Notes: generated by a model from the sequence alone, not told the origin. 64,000 nucleotides of DNA from Cauispirillum nitrogeniifigens (GCF_049800675.1 NZ_JBLOOT010000001.1:310001-374000); one strand, 5' to 3'. Positions 49,572 through 57,697 are shown, counted from the stretch's first letter. Translations and numbers: made by a program.

Positions 49572-49764
49572 CCAGGACAAAAGAAAGCCCGGCAGGCCGC
49601 TGAAAGGTGACCGGCCGGCGACCCCGGCCGAGCGCAAGGCCGAGGAAAAGGCCAGAAAGCAGGCCGCTGGCTACAAGCAGGTACAAGAGTGGGTTCCGGT
49701 GGAGTGCGAGCAGGAGCTGCGGGCACTGGCCGCCGATCTGCGGAACCGGCGCCCCCTGCCCTAG
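49561..49764 (+). CDS. Small ribbon-helix-helix-like protein (67 residues), prophage B
   Basis: GTG start. The basic N-terminus (KRKPGRPLKGDRPATPAERK) leads to YKQVQEWVPVECEQELRALA, which resembles a ribbon-helix-helix strand and helix. It also matches the prophage A regulator near its residues 60-90. The coiled coil of the A protein is absent. It is the best candidate to bind the GTGACCGGTCAC sites. Its stop overlaps the convergent Zot stop. Confidence 0.7.
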   Translation: MTSNQDKRKPGRPLKGDRPATPAERKAEEKARKQAAGYKQVQEWVPVECEQELRALAADLRNRRPLP

Positions 49765-51041
49765 AAAATCTTCACCGTCGGCGCGCCGTCGGCCTGTGTC
49801 TGCGGGGGCTGGTAGCTGGGGATACCGTGCTGGGGGCCGACAGGCTCCACGGGCGGGGTTGCCCGCCACGCGACGTGCTGGGCCTTGCCCTCCCAGGTCA
49901 GCACCAGGTCGCCCTGCCCCGCGTCCTGGACGCCGTAGCCCTCGGCGCGCAGCTCGTGCACCGTCCAGCACGCCGCCATGCCCTGCCGAAGCCCGCACAC
50001 CTCGTCGGCCAGGTCGCCGTTCACGGCCATGGTGGACTTGACCCACAGACGCCAGCCTTGAAGCGGGCCGGCGGGCGCTTGCGCGAGCCGGGGCACGGGG
50101 GGCGCCGTTGTGTCACCGTTCAACACGCGGGCGACGGCCGCTTGGTACACCGCCTCTTCCATGACCTCGCGCATGTGCTGCACCTCCTGGTGGTGCGGTG
50201 TCTCAGCCGGCGGTAGCGGAGCCGGCGGCGACATGATCGGAGCGGCACCCGGCTCGACGGGCAAGGGTGTCGGGGCCACGACGTCTTTTTCGGGCGGAGC
50301 CGGCACCATGTCTTCGACGCCGCCGAACACGAGCCACGCCAGAGCCAGCAAGGCAAAAACTGCCGGCAGCCGCAGAGCTTGAAGACCCTCCGGCCGCTTG
50401 CGCGTGATCTCGCCGCCGCCCATGGTGAAGCTCTGGTAGAGCTTGTACACCTTGGGGTCGTAGTAGCGAATTTGCTTGTGGACCGGCCGAGACATCCACG
50501 ACACGTCGGGACCGTCGTACATAAGACGAACATAGGTTTTCTTGAAGAAGTACCGGGGCTTCAGAAGCTTCACGATACTGGAGCGCCGCATATACACGGT
50601 GAACTCGACCAGATCGCGAATGTCGATGTGAACTTTCTTGGTGCGCTGAGTGACCAGCACGAAGTCGGAGCCGGCGTGTCGGTGCTTCGCGAACCAATAC
50701 AAGACGCTGACATCGGTTTTTTTCGTCGCGAAATGCTCGTGCGCCTCATCAACGACAAGAAGCGGACCCATCGCCTGGTTCTTGGGGTGCCGCCACTGAA
50801 GCGCGACATCCTGGCCGTGCCATGCCTCCTCTTTCCAGACACCGAAGAACTCCGGCCCGAAGGTGTGCTGAAGGTGCACGAGGCTGTCCACATTGGGGAA
50901 AAATTGCCGCAGCACGTCGATTTTCAGCGGCAAATTGGTGATGACCATGCGGCCGGTCTGAAGGGCCGGCAAGATTTCGTCGGCGACCGCCGTATATGAC
51001 TTTCCGGCGCCAGGGACGCCGACCAGAATTTTGCCCGCCAT
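49761..51041 (-). CDS. Zot/pI-family assembly ATPase, prophage B
   Basis: This is a 426-residue inner-membrane ATPase for virion assembly. Walker A is GVPGAGKS (residues 8-15), Walker B LLVVDEAHEHF. A transmembrane segment lies near residues 222-240 and a Pro-rich linker follows. The C-terminal 130 residues are near-identical to prophage A, whereas the linker differs. The start at 51041 has TAGGAGGTGTGCTC upstream. The reading frame continues far upstream only as an accident of the GC-rich neighbouring genes. Confidence 0.92.
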   Translation of the reverse strand: MAGKILVGVPGAGKSYTAVADEILPALQTGRMVITNLPLKIDVLRQFFPNVDSLVHLQHTFGPEFFGVWKEEAWHGQDVALQWRHPKNQAMGPLLVVDEAHEHFATKKTDVSVLYWFAKHRHAGSDFVLVTQRTKKVHIDIRDLVEFTVYMRRSSIVKLLKPRYFFKKTYVRLMYDGPDVSWMSRPVHKQIRYYDPKVYKLYQSFTMGGGEITRKRPEGLQALRLPAVFALLALAWLVFGGVEDMVPAPPEKDVVAPTPLPVEPGAAPIMSPPAPLPPAETPHHQEVQHMREVMEEAVYQAAVARVLNGDTTAPPVPRLAQAPAGPLQGWRLWVKSTMAVNGDLADEVCGLRQGMAACWTVHELRAEGYGVQDAGQGDLVLTWEGKAQHVAWRATPPVEPVGPQHGIPSYQPPQTQADGAPTVKIF

Positions 51042-51052
51042 GAGCACACCTC

Positions 51053-51508
51053 CTAGATTTTGACGCCCGGTATGAGACTGATCAGCTTGAGCACGACGGC
51101 CGCGCCCAAGCAGATGGACGCGTAGTAGCCGAAGCCGCTGGCGCTCATGAGCTGGAGCACCCACACCGGCAGCCACCCGACAGCGCTGGACACCGACGGG
51201 AGCAGCGCATCCGCCTGGGCGAGCGCCCCGAGCCCCAGCCCCAGCAGGCCATCCACAAGCCAGACGACAAAGTCGATGCCAAGCAAACGGACTTCGTTCA
51301 GGACCCGTGGGATAATGCCGGTATAAGCCACGCCGCCGGCCACGGTCCCGCCCACGAGCAGATAGGAAAGCCACCGGGCGGCCCCGCCGGCAAACGGCAC
51401 CAGCAAGCCCGCCACAAACCGCGTGACGGCCGCCAGGCCGAGGGCCGAGAACACCCACCCGAAAAGCTTGGTAATCGCCCACCACAGGGCACCCGCCAGG
51501 AACTGCAT
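51053..51508 (-). CDS. pVI-like membrane virion protein, prophage B
   Basis: It has 151 residues, the same length as its prophage A counterpart and the same opening (MQFLAGALWWAIT). Hydrophobic segments recur along the whole protein. It lies between pIII and Zot. Downstream identity to A is moderate. It probably forms the terminal cap with pIII. Confidence 0.8.
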   Translation of the reverse strand: MQFLAGALWWAITKLFGWVFSALGLAAVTRFVAGLLVPFAGGAARWLSYLLVGGTVAGGVAYTGIIPRVLNEVRLLGIDFVVWLVDGLLGLGLGALAQADALLPSVSSAVGWLPVWVLQLMSASGFGYYASICLGAAVVLKLISLIPGVKI

Positions 51509-51511
51509 CCT

Positions 51512-53002
51512 CTACCTCCGCATCAAGATCGCCGCGGCGACCGTGGCCAGCGCCGCGAAGACCGACAGCTTGCGCATGAGGTCCCACGACGCGCAGGAGA
51601 TCGACAGAGGCACCGAGTATGCGCCCCAGGGAATCGAGATGGCCGGGCACGGCGTCGTGACATCGGCCAGCGACTGGACCCACGTAACGTACTGATGCAC
51701 GCGGAACCCTTCGAACTGCTGCTGCCGCACCGCAAGGACCTGGGCCAGTTCCTGGCTCAGCGTGCGCTCCCACTCCTCTCGGGGCTGCGACAGCCGACCG
51801 GAGCCGAGGCCGGGCAGATCGCGGAAGACTTCGTCGACTGAGCCGAGGCCGGCGCCGGTCGGAAGAGCGCCCGAGGGTTCGTCGCACATCTCCTGTGCCG
51901 GGTCGCACGTGCCGGTGCCGCCACAATCTTCCGTCGCCGGGTCGCACGTCCCATTGCCGTCGTCGCCGTCGTCGCCGTCATCGCCATCGTCGCCGCAGCT
52001 CGGGCCGGTGCAAGCGCCGCCACTGTCGCCGCCGCCCGTGTCGGTTCCGCCGCCCGTGTCGGTTCCGCCGCCCGTGTCGGTTCCGTCGCCCGTGTCGGTT
52101 CCGTCGCCCGTGTCGGTTCCGTCGCCCGTGTCGGTGCCGTCGCCCGTGTCGGTTCCGTCGCCCGTGTCGGTGCCATCGCCCGTGTCGATGCCGCCATCGT
52201 TGTTACAGTCCGTGCAGGTCGGAGGCGTGCAGCCGCCGGACCCGTCAGGGGTCCAGCCTATCGGACAGGCATCGTCCTCCGGTGGCGGGTCGGTCGGCTC
52301 GCACCCCGTGCCCGTGTTCGTGGTGCCAGCCGGGCACGGCTCCGGCGGAGGGTCGGGCACGCACTGGCCGGCGACCTCGGTCGAGCCGGTCGGACAGGTG
52401 GGCGGGTCGCCGCTGTCCCAGGGGCAGGAGACGACAGTGCCATCGGCCAGGACCACGCGATCAACGCCGCCGTCGGCGCAGTCATCAGGAGGGAGGATGC
52501 TGTCGTCGGGCACGCACTGCCCCGTGCGGTCCATCGTCTCGCCATCCGGGCAACCGGGTGGCCGCGGCGCGTCGTCGCAGTACTGCACACCGTCATAGGT
52601 GTCGCAGTTGCCGCCGCCCTCACCGTCTTCGCCGCCGTCCTCACCCGTAGGGGTCGGGTCTTCCCGGTCGGGGACGCCATCGCCGTCCGTGTCGCGCGGA
52701 CCATTGCCAGCGTCGTTCCAGTCTTCCGGCAAAGCAGGGGTGGGCGTTTCCCCGTCGAACGAACAGGAAACGTAAGCGAGCTGTGACGACCCGCAGCCCA
52801 GCGCGGTCCCAAACGTCGTGTGCCAGCAAGCGAGTTTCCCATTCTTCGCCCCGACTGCACCGCCAGACAGATACCCGCACGCATCCGACGGCGACGACCC
52901 TGAATACTGGCCGCAGGCCGAGCAGGTCGCCGCCCCCGCCTCCCCGCCCCAAACAAAAAGCGCCCCCAGGAAGCCTAGGAGCGCCACCGTTGCCCGCCGC
53001 AT
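51512..53002 (-). CDS. Adsorption/minor coat protein (pIII-like), prophage B
   Basis: This protein of about 496 residues has a signal peptide and a cysteine-rich receptor region to about residue 270, which is almost the same as in prophage A. A Gly/Thr/Asp linker of GTDTGD units follows, then a C-terminal domain with a hydrophobic end (KLSVFAALATVAAAIL). The C-domain is clearly different from that of A, as are the coat proteins it must contact. The ATG at 53002 overlaps the stop of the 32-residue gene. Confidence 0.85.
   Translation of the reverse strand: MRRATVALLGFLGALFVWGGEAGAATCSACGQYSGSSPSDACGYLSGGAVGAKNGKLACWHTTFGTALGCGSSQLAYVSCSFDGETPTPALPEDWNDAGNGPRDTDGDGVPDREDPTPTGEDGGEDGEGGGNCDTYDGVQYCDDAPRPPGCPDGETMDRTGQCVPDDSILPPDDCADGGVDRVVLADGTVVSCPWDSGDPPTCPTGSTEVAGQCVPDPPPEPCPAGTTNTGTGCEPTDPPPEDDACPIGWTPDGSGGCTPPTCTDCNNDGGIDTGDGTDTGDGTDTGDGTDTGDGTDTGDGTDTGDGTDTGGGTDTGGGTDTGGGDSGGACTGPSCGDDGDDGDDGDDGNGTCDPATEDCGGTGTCDPAQEMCDEPSGALPTGAGLGSVDEVFRDLPGLGSGRLSQPREEWERTLSQELAQVLAVRQQQFEGFRVHQYVTWVQSLADVTTPCPAISIPWGAYSVPLSISCASWDLMRKLSVFAALATVAAAILMRR
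52023..52199 (-). repeat. Gly/Thr/Asp tandem coding repeat in pIII, prophage B
   Basis: About ten copies of an 18-base unit encode GTDTGD or GTDTGG. The unit length and sequence differ from the 15-base unit of prophage A, so the linkers expanded independently. Confidence 0.85.
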
Positions 53003-53100
53003 CACCGCCCCTCCCCGCCCCGGATGCCGGCGATCAGCGCGAAGGACAGGACCGCGCCCCACACGATCACGCCGCCCCAAAATGCCGCAATCTCGCCCAT
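53002..53100 (-). CDS. 32-residue membrane protein before pIII, prophage B
   Basis: The protein MGEIAAFWGGVIVWGAVLSF and onward differs from the prophage A copy at two positions. It is a single transmembrane helix. CAAGGAGGGGGAGGGC precedes the ATG. Its near-identity in both phages argues for an essential role, perhaps a virion tip protein. Confidence 0.75.
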   Translation of the reverse strand: MGEIAAFWGGVIVWGAVLSFALIAGIRGGEGR

Positions 53101-53146
53101 GCCCTCCCCCTCCTTGGAAACAGAGAGGGGGCAGTCTCCCGCCCCC

Positions 53147-53350
53147 TCAGAACCCTCCATCCCAGTCGAACCCCCAGGGGTCGCGGCGGCCGCCGCCGGA
53201 GCCGTGCCGGATGATGACCATGTCATCCACGCCGCCCCGGTTGCCGGAGATATACTCCCGCTGTTCGGCCTCCCACCGCGCCTGCTGGCGGTCCTCGCGG
53301 GAAAGCGGGTCGGCGAAGAGGCCCCCGTAAGGAGCCTCTTCGGGGTCCTT
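53147..53350 (-). CDS. Conserved frame without an evident start codon after the coat gene, prophage B
   Basis: This frame has 67 codons, with EAPYGGLFADPLSREDRQQA and RWEAEQREY near its N-terminus and DDMVIIRHG further on. It is in the +1 frame of the coat gene and begins at its stop (CGA then AAG). The first canonical in-frame starts are GTG and ATG at codons 41 and 44, downstream of most of the conserved block. Matching conservation in prophage A supports real translation. Confidence 0.65.
   Translation of the reverse strand, partial: KDPEEAPYGGLFADPLSREDRQQARWEAEQREYISGNRGGVDDMVIIRHGSGGGRRDPWGFDWDGGF
53318..53338 (-). terminator. Conserved hairpin after the major coat gene, prophage B
   Basis: The same 21 bases as 43045-43065, inverted. 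Two more A-T pairs extend the stem to ten base pairs here. It lies about 11 bases beyond the coat stop. It is either the central terminator or a translational signal. Confidence 0.6.
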
Positions 53351-53597
53351 ATCGCCCCCCGCCGAGGGCCTTGCGGAGCAGGCCGCCCATGATCAGGACG
53401 GCGCCCAGCGAGCCGATGACGCCGAGGTACAGGACGGTCATGCCGCCCATGTCCGACGCCGCATCGGCGAACGCGGTGGTGGCCGCCGTGACGGCATCGC
53501 CGATGGGACCGGCATGAGCGGCCGACGCCGCCACGACGGTGGTGGAGATCGCGGCCGCGCCAGCGGCCAGGGACTGCTTCAGGTTGAGCTTCTTCAT
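53349..53597 (-). CDS. Major coat protein (pVIII-like), prophage B
   Basis: This 82-residue preprotein has a signal peptide ending AHA near residue 29. The mature coat is about 53 residues, starting GPIGDAVTAATTAF. It has a transmembrane helix (MTVLYLGVIGSLGAVLIMGG) and a basic tail (RKALGGGR). Architecture matches prophage A but the sequence is strongly diverged. The ATG shares one base with the preceding stop. Confidence 0.88.
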   Translation of the reverse strand: MKKLNLKQSLAAGAAAISTTVVAASAAHAGPIGDAVTAATTAFADAASDMGGMTVLYLGVIGSLGAVLIMGGLLRKALGGGR

Positions 53598-53854
53598 CAG
53601 TCTTCCCTCTCGTTTGGGACTCTCAAAGCATCGCGGAGTAGACGGCCGACCGACCCGATCACCAGGCCGATCAGCCACACCGAGACGGCGGAACCCACGA
53701 CCGCCGCCATCACGAGGCCGACATCCGCCGGGTCGACCTCGAAAGTGGTTGGAACTTGAAGGGTGACGGCTTCCCAGGTATCGCAAACGTAGCCGTAATC
53801 AGTCGGACCCACCGTGAGGCGCCTAGGCTGCGACAAACAGACGTAGGACGTCAC
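53597..53854 (-). CDS. Small membrane phage protein (85 residues), prophage B
   Basis: GTG or ATG-type start giving MTSYVCLSQPRRLTVGPTDY, near-identical to prophage A over the first half. A transmembrane helix near residues 47-70 diverges more. It immediately precedes the coat gene. A minor virion component is plausible. Confidence 0.7.
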   Translation of the reverse strand: MTSYVCLSQPRRLTVGPTDYGYVCDTWEAVTLQVPTTFEVDPADVGLVMAAVVGSAVSVWLIGLVIGSVGRLLRDALRVPNERED

Positions 53855-54048
53855 CGCGACCGCTCCAGGATGTGCAGGCCGACCGACACGACGCCGGCCA
53901 CGAACTGCTGAAACTCGGGGCTGTCCCGGTCGAGCCGGCCGAAAACGTCCTTCGCGGCCTCCTGGCCGGCGACGAAGCCGGCGCCGGAATAGCCCGGGTC
54001 GTGCACCAGCTCGCGGAAGGTAGGGACGCGATCAGGAAGGGAAGTCAT
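53851..54048 (-). CDS. 65-residue conserved phage protein, prophage B
   Basis: It begins MTSLPDRVPTFRELVHDPGY and differs from the prophage A copy at a handful of positions. It overlaps both neighbours. No family is recognised; the conservation suggests an essential role. Confidence 0.7.
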   Translation of the reverse strand: MTSLPDRVPTFRELVHDPGYSGAGFVAGQEAAKDVFGRLDRDSPEFQQFVAGVVSVGLHILERSR

Positions 54049-54265
54049 CGTCCCACCCCGGATAGAGGATGTCGTTCATGCTACCGGGATAGACCTCCGA
54101 GAAAGCGCCGCCGGACATGATTTCGGGCCGGGTGCCGACACCGAACTCAGGATCGCCGCCGCCTACCGCAAAGGCGCCACCGGGCTGGACATCGGCATCA
54201 AAGACAGCGTCGAAGATTTCGTCGTCGTCGTCGAACAAGTCCCTGAACCAGTCGAAAAGCCCCAT
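54032..54265 (-). CDS. Acidic small phage protein (77 residues), prophage B
   Basis: Starting MGLFDWFRDLFDDDDEIFDA, it keeps the same first residues and the same PGWDDDFPS end as the prophage A protein, with a different middle. The acidic N-terminal helix is shared in character. The function is unknown. Confidence 0.65.
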   Translation of the reverse strand: MGLFDWFRDLFDDDDEIFDAVFDADVQPGGAFAVGGGDPEFGVGTRPEIMSGGAFSEVYPGSMNDILYPGWDDDFPS

Positions 54266-54276
54266 GCCCGCCTCCG

Positions 54277-54711
54277 CTACTCCGCCGCCTGGCGGGGCGC
54301 CGCACCAACGCCGGCCGCGCCGCGTTCGGGCTTGCCGAGGTTGCCGCCGGCCTCAACGGGCACCAGATCGGGGTCGAGCTTGCAGATCGCCGGCAGGTCG
54401 GTACGCGGCAGCAGCCGGGCGCCATCCTCCAGCACCCACCGAAGCTGCCCGGTCTTGCGGTCGGCATAGCTGCGCGCGGCCACACTGACGACCTTGCCGA
54501 TCATCGACTTGTCCACGCTCTCGGGCTCGGCGAAGAAATCGAAGTAGGCGTAGACGGGCATGCCCTTGTCGGGAACGTTCACCGACAGAAGCTGGATAAC
54601 GCCGTACTGCTTGGTGACTTCGCCGGTTTCGCGGTTGACCACATCACGCACGTCGCAGGACAGGACCTGACACGTGATCATGGTGCCGAACTGGAACTTA
54701 TTCGAAGACAT
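54277..54711 (-). CDS. Phage single-stranded-DNA-binding protein (pV-like), prophage B
   Basis: This 144-residue beta-rich protein (MSSNKFQFGTMITCQVLSCD) is at the position of the pV-type protein. It ends APRQAAE, as does the prophage A protein, but is otherwise much diverged. The start at 54711 has AGAGGGGTGTTACG upstream and overlaps the initiator stop by 14 bases; the frame runs 30 codons further upstream without support. Confidence 0.65.
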   Translation of the reverse strand: MSSNKFQFGTMITCQVLSCDVRDVVNRETGEVTKQYGVIQLLSVNVPDKGMPVYAYFDFFAEPESVDKSMIGKVVSVAARSYADRKTGQLRWVLEDGARLLPRTDLPAICKLDPDLVPVEAGGNLGKPERGAAGVGAAPRQAAE

Positions 54712-56758
54712 CGTAACACCCCTCTTGTGCAAGTTCTTCCGCCAGTGTAGCGGCAGGGGTGTGTTTGCGAAGGTGTATTGACCCGGTTTTCCGGCCTTCA
54801 ATACTCAGCTCGTCGAAGAACGCGGCGATACCTTCGCCTTGAGGTCCAAGGGCGTACCAGAAGGACTCGATTGCCTGCGAGACGCCGAGGCCCCGCATCC
54901 GTTCCCAATATGAGACTTGCTCTTCACTTTGCACATTTTTACCAGCCGGGCACCAATTTTCCGGGTGATAGGGGTCCAGCTCCGGCCACTCCCGCGCCAG
55001 GTCGGCCGCTGTTTTCGCGCCCGGCTCCCAGCCGCCCAGGATTTCGCCGGTCGTGGTGTCCGTGCAGATGCCCTGCGACCCCACGCGGACCCGGCCACCG
55101 CTGGCGGCGTCGTCCTGCTGCGGACAGTTGTCGTAGGTTTGTGAACCGTATAGGACGGCTTCGCCGCCGGAGCCCGCAAGCGGGCGCCCACCGTCGGCAA
55201 AGCTCGCCTGCGGTCCCTCCACCGCACTGAGCAACATGGCCGCGTGGGCGAGCGCCTGGCGGGGTTCGGGGGCTCCGGCGCGGTCCCAAGCGGCACGGGC
55301 CACCGCCGCCGCCTCTATGATCGCCTTGAGCCGCGCCGCGCTCTCGCCAGTCGTCGGGCGCGGGTTGTAGTTGCGGATGAGGGCCACGGGCTCAGCCCAT
55401 GGCGTGGTGCGCGGGTGGGCCAGCGTGATCGTGATCAGCTGGTTCTCATCGGCGACCGGCTGGCTCTTGGCCTTCTCGCGGTCGCGCTTGGGCTTCTCGT
55501 ACTCGACAAGCACTGGACCGCGCGGCGTCTGCTCGTAGACGATCTTGCGGCCGCGCTCGTGCAGATCGCGGCGCCACCGGGCCAGCGGCCCCATCGACTG
55601 CGACAGCGTGAGGCCGTGCAGCTGGCCGGCGAGCCACACAATCGGGTGCGCCGCTCCGCAGTCCGTCCGCAACCGGGTCAGGCACTGGCGCATGTCCTGG
55701 GCGGCGTGGTAGCCATCGAGCAGCCACGGGCCGAAGTCCTCGGCCTTGGCCTGCTTGGCGCAGTGGCGGGCGTAGGCCACCGCGTAGCCTGCCGGGTCAC
55801 CGTGCCCCGACCACTCCGGCACCAGCTCGGCGGCGTCGACGAGCATGTTGAGATCGTCGCCCTTCATCACGTACTTGACGAGCTCGCGGATATCCTTGGC
55901 CCGACCGTTGTCGCGCCAGGTGCCGAGCATCCGGTTTTCGGTGCCGTCGCGGAACCGCATCCAGTCGGCCTCGGACAGCTTGCGCGTCGGCCAGTAGAGG
56001 ACGTTTGCATGCACGTGGAAGCTCAAGGCCGGGTCAACGGTGTCTTCCGTCGCCCGGTGCAGGAGCTCAATGCCGAACTCGTGCCGTGCCCAGTGGGCCC
56101 ACTTGGATATGGCCCGGTGCAAGCCGGTGAAGCGCCCTCGGAGGTCGCCGTAGAGCGGCACGCGCCGGCCGCTGGTGATCACCCCATAGCGGACGTACTT
56201 CCTGATCTGCGGGTTCTGCTCCAGGAAGTAGAGAATTTCCATCAGAACCGGCCGGCGGTTCCGGGCCGCCACACCGGGCAGGATGTTGACGTTGCGGAAG
56301 TCGTCCACGGTGTCGTGCTTGAACGTCACCAGCGGTAGGCCGGTGATGATGCCGTCCTTGCCCTGCCTGGCCTGCACGCCCTGGCTCTCCAGCACCGCCG
56401 CCAGGCGCTTGGTGTCGTCGCTCATCCGCTGGCGGCGAAGCTGCTTTTCGGCCCACTCCAGCAGCGTCGGGGCGTGCGGGTTGTGCTTGCCCGGCTGAGG
56501 GCCGGCGCCGGTGTTGCGCTCGAAGAGGTACGAGAAGGTCCGGGCCGGGGTGCGGCTCCCCAGCTGCTCGCGGAAGCCCTGCGCCCAGCGGGCCGACAGC
56601 GCGTGTTCCCGGCGGGCTTCGTGGGGGTTGTCGGACGGCTTGCCGCCGGACGCCGCACAGGCCCAGCCAGCACGAAAGGCCCGGCTTGCGGCCGGGCTCA
56701 TGGTGGGGATGTGTTGTGGTTCGGGTGTCTGCTGGTGCTGGCGGACTACGCCGAGCAC
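54698..56758 (-). CDS. Rolling-circle replication initiator (HUH endonuclease) with N-terminal RMF-like segment, prophage B
   Basis: This 686-residue protein carries the metal motif FHVHANVLY (His248, His250) and candidate nucleophile Tyr295 in ELVKYVMKGDD. YGVITSGRRVPLYGDLRGR is shared with prophage A. Before the catalytic part, residues 23-64 (ASRAFRAGWACAASGG, NPHE, RWAQGF) repeat the RMF-like pattern of the small upstream gene, an addition not seen in the A initiator. The GTG start at 56758 aligns with that of A; an ATG at 56701 would remove the first 19 residues. Confidence 0.85.
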   Translation of the reverse strand: MLGVVRQHQQTPEPQHIPTMSPAASRAFRAGWACAASGGKPSDNPHEARREHALSARWAQGFREQLGSRTPARTFSYLFERNTGAGPQPGKHNPHAPTLLEWAEKQLRRQRMSDDTKRLAAVLESQGVQARQGKDGIITGLPLVTFKHDTVDDFRNVNILPGVAARNRRPVLMEILYFLEQNPQIRKYVRYGVITSGRRVPLYGDLRGRFTGLHRAISKWAHWARHEFGIELLHRATEDTVDPALSFHVHANVLYWPTRKLSEADWMRFRDGTENRMLGTWRDNGRAKDIRELVKYVMKGDDLNMLVDAAELVPEWSGHGDPAGYAVAYARHCAKQAKAEDFGPWLLDGYHAAQDMRQCLTRLRTDCGAAHPIVWLAGQLHGLTLSQSMGPLARWRRDLHERGRKIVYEQTPRGPVLVEYEKPKRDREKAKSQPVADENQLITITLAHPRTTPWAEPVALIRNYNPRPTTGESAARLKAIIEAAAVARAAWDRAGAPEPRQALAHAAMLLSAVEGPQASFADGGRPLAGSGGEAVLYGSQTYDNCPQQDDAASGGRVRVGSQGICTDTTTGEILGGWEPGAKTAADLAREWPELDPYHPENWCPAGKNVQSEEQVSYWERMRGLGVSQAIESFWYALGPQGEGIAAFFDELSIEGRKTGSIHLRKHTPAATLAEELAQEGCYDVFE

Positions 56759-56982
56759 CGCTCACCATCCCGGCGCCGCCGCCGGCCTACATAGCCCCGA
56801 AATGCCCCCTTCGCCTTCCTCTCCTCAAAGCCTTTTTCCCACTCCCAACGCAGGTTGGGGCGGGACTCGCTGTATGGGTTGTCCTCGATGCGCCCGCCGC
56901 CGGCCGCCGCCGCCCATCCCTGCTGATAGGCCGACTGCCACCAGTCGAAGCACGGCAGCATCTGTTGCGGGTGCCGGCTCAT
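56746..56982 (-). CDS. RMF/CrpP-like small protein (78 residues), prophage B
   Basis: The motif WWQSAYQQGWAAAAGGG ... DNPYSESRPNLRWEWEKGFE fits the ribosome-modulation-factor-like small-protein pattern and parallels 39553-39768. The N-terminus contains MSRHPQQMLPCFD and the C-terminus is basic. It overlaps both the 35-residue gene and the initiator. Confidence 0.7.
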   Translation of the reverse strand: MSRHPQQMLPCFDWWQSAYQQGWAAAAGGGRIEDNPYSESRPNLRWEWEKGFEERKAKGAFRGYVGRRRRRDGERCSA

Positions 56983-57086
56983 AGGCGGCGCGTCCGACGT
57001 TCGGCCCAGCGGATGAACAGCGCGCAGACGGCGCCGGCCACCGGCAGGCCCAGGAAGAGGAACAGGCCCTGCTCGAAGGGGCTCAT
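56979..57086 (-). CDS. 35-residue membrane protein, prophage B
   Basis: The protein begins MSPFEQGLFLFLGLPVAGAV and differs from the prophage A version at only a few residues. It has a single transmembrane helix and a basic tail. GGGGAGGGCGGCAGC before the ATG is also identical to A. It overlaps the RMF-like gene by four bases. Confidence 0.7.
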   Translation of the reverse strand: MSPFEQGLFLFLGLPVAGAVCALFIRWAERRTRRL

Positions 57087-57646
57087 GCTGCCGCCCTCCC
57101 CGGCCGCGCCTGCGCCGCCAAGCTGATCAGGAGATCGGCGAAGGCTGGGGGTGTCGCTTCGCGCTGTCGCCGGCTCATGCGTTCAACCCGGCCGCAGGCG
57201 TTGGACCTCCCCCACAGGAGCGGAGGAGGAAGCCCAACACCGCAGTACAGCAGCCAGGTTGATTTCGGCGCGCCGTGCCCGTAGCGCCCCTGATCCACTT
57301 GGCAAACCCAATCGCCGCCAATGGTCATCGACCAGCCTTGCACCGTCGGCTTGAGAAGGCCGAAGAAGTCCCAGGCGTAGGAGTGGGCCGGGTGCTCGAG
57401 AACACCGCCCCAGCGCCGCACGGCGTGCAACGCGGTCTGGAACCTTCCGTCATCATCCCCCCGCTGGTGCCGAACAGAGGACGACGGCGACCCATACCAG
57501 AAGCGGCCCCACCGGGCGCAATCCGGGTGAGCCACAACAGGCCAGGGCCCGGCGTAGCGCCGCGCATCGCGGGCTTCGTCCCAGGCATCAACGCCAGGTC
57601 GGTCCCAGTAGACGCCGCCACGCTGGCAGTGAAGAACGGCGATCAT
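57083..57646 (-). CDS. Phage DNA-methylase-like protein (187 residues), present only in prophage B
   Basis: The sequence MIAVLHCQRGGVYWDRPGVD, followed by VVAHPDCARWGRFWYGSP, GGVLEHPAHSYAWDFFGL and APKSTWLLYCGV, resembles a family of short phage proteins often annotated as methyltransferase-like. No clear SAM-binding FxGxG is visible, so catalysis is uncertain. It lies between the 55-base segment and the 35-residue gene. A 19-base copy of the gene-start sequence flanks it on each side, which suggests later insertion. Confidence 0.7.
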   Translation of the reverse strand: MIAVLHCQRGGVYWDRPGVDAWDEARDARRYAGPWPVVAHPDCARWGRFWYGSPSSSVRHQRGDDDGRFQTALHAVRRWGGVLEHPAHSYAWDFFGLLKPTVQGWSMTIGGDWVCQVDQGRYGHGAPKSTWLLYCGVGLPPPLLWGRSNACGRVERMSRRQREATPPAFADLLISLAAQARPGRAAA

Positions 57647-57697
57647 GCTGCCGCCCTCCCCGCCTGGACAGGTTGTGCGAATCCCCCCAGGATTACC
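57643..57697. promoter_or_regulatory. 55-base segment identical in both prophages, copy B
   Basis: The segment is identical, inverted, to 39210-39264. Here it lies between the methylase-like gene (minus) and the two-helix membrane gene (plus). The hyphenated motif GGTAATCC ... GGATT within it is a short imperfect dyad. Divergent promoter or replication origin are both possible. Confidence 0.6.

Noticed and set aside
49761..51947. A 728-residue Zot reading frame
   Set aside because: The frame upstream of 51041 runs through pVI and pIII in the wrong frame. The start at 51041 has a strong ribosome-binding site and aligns with prophage A.
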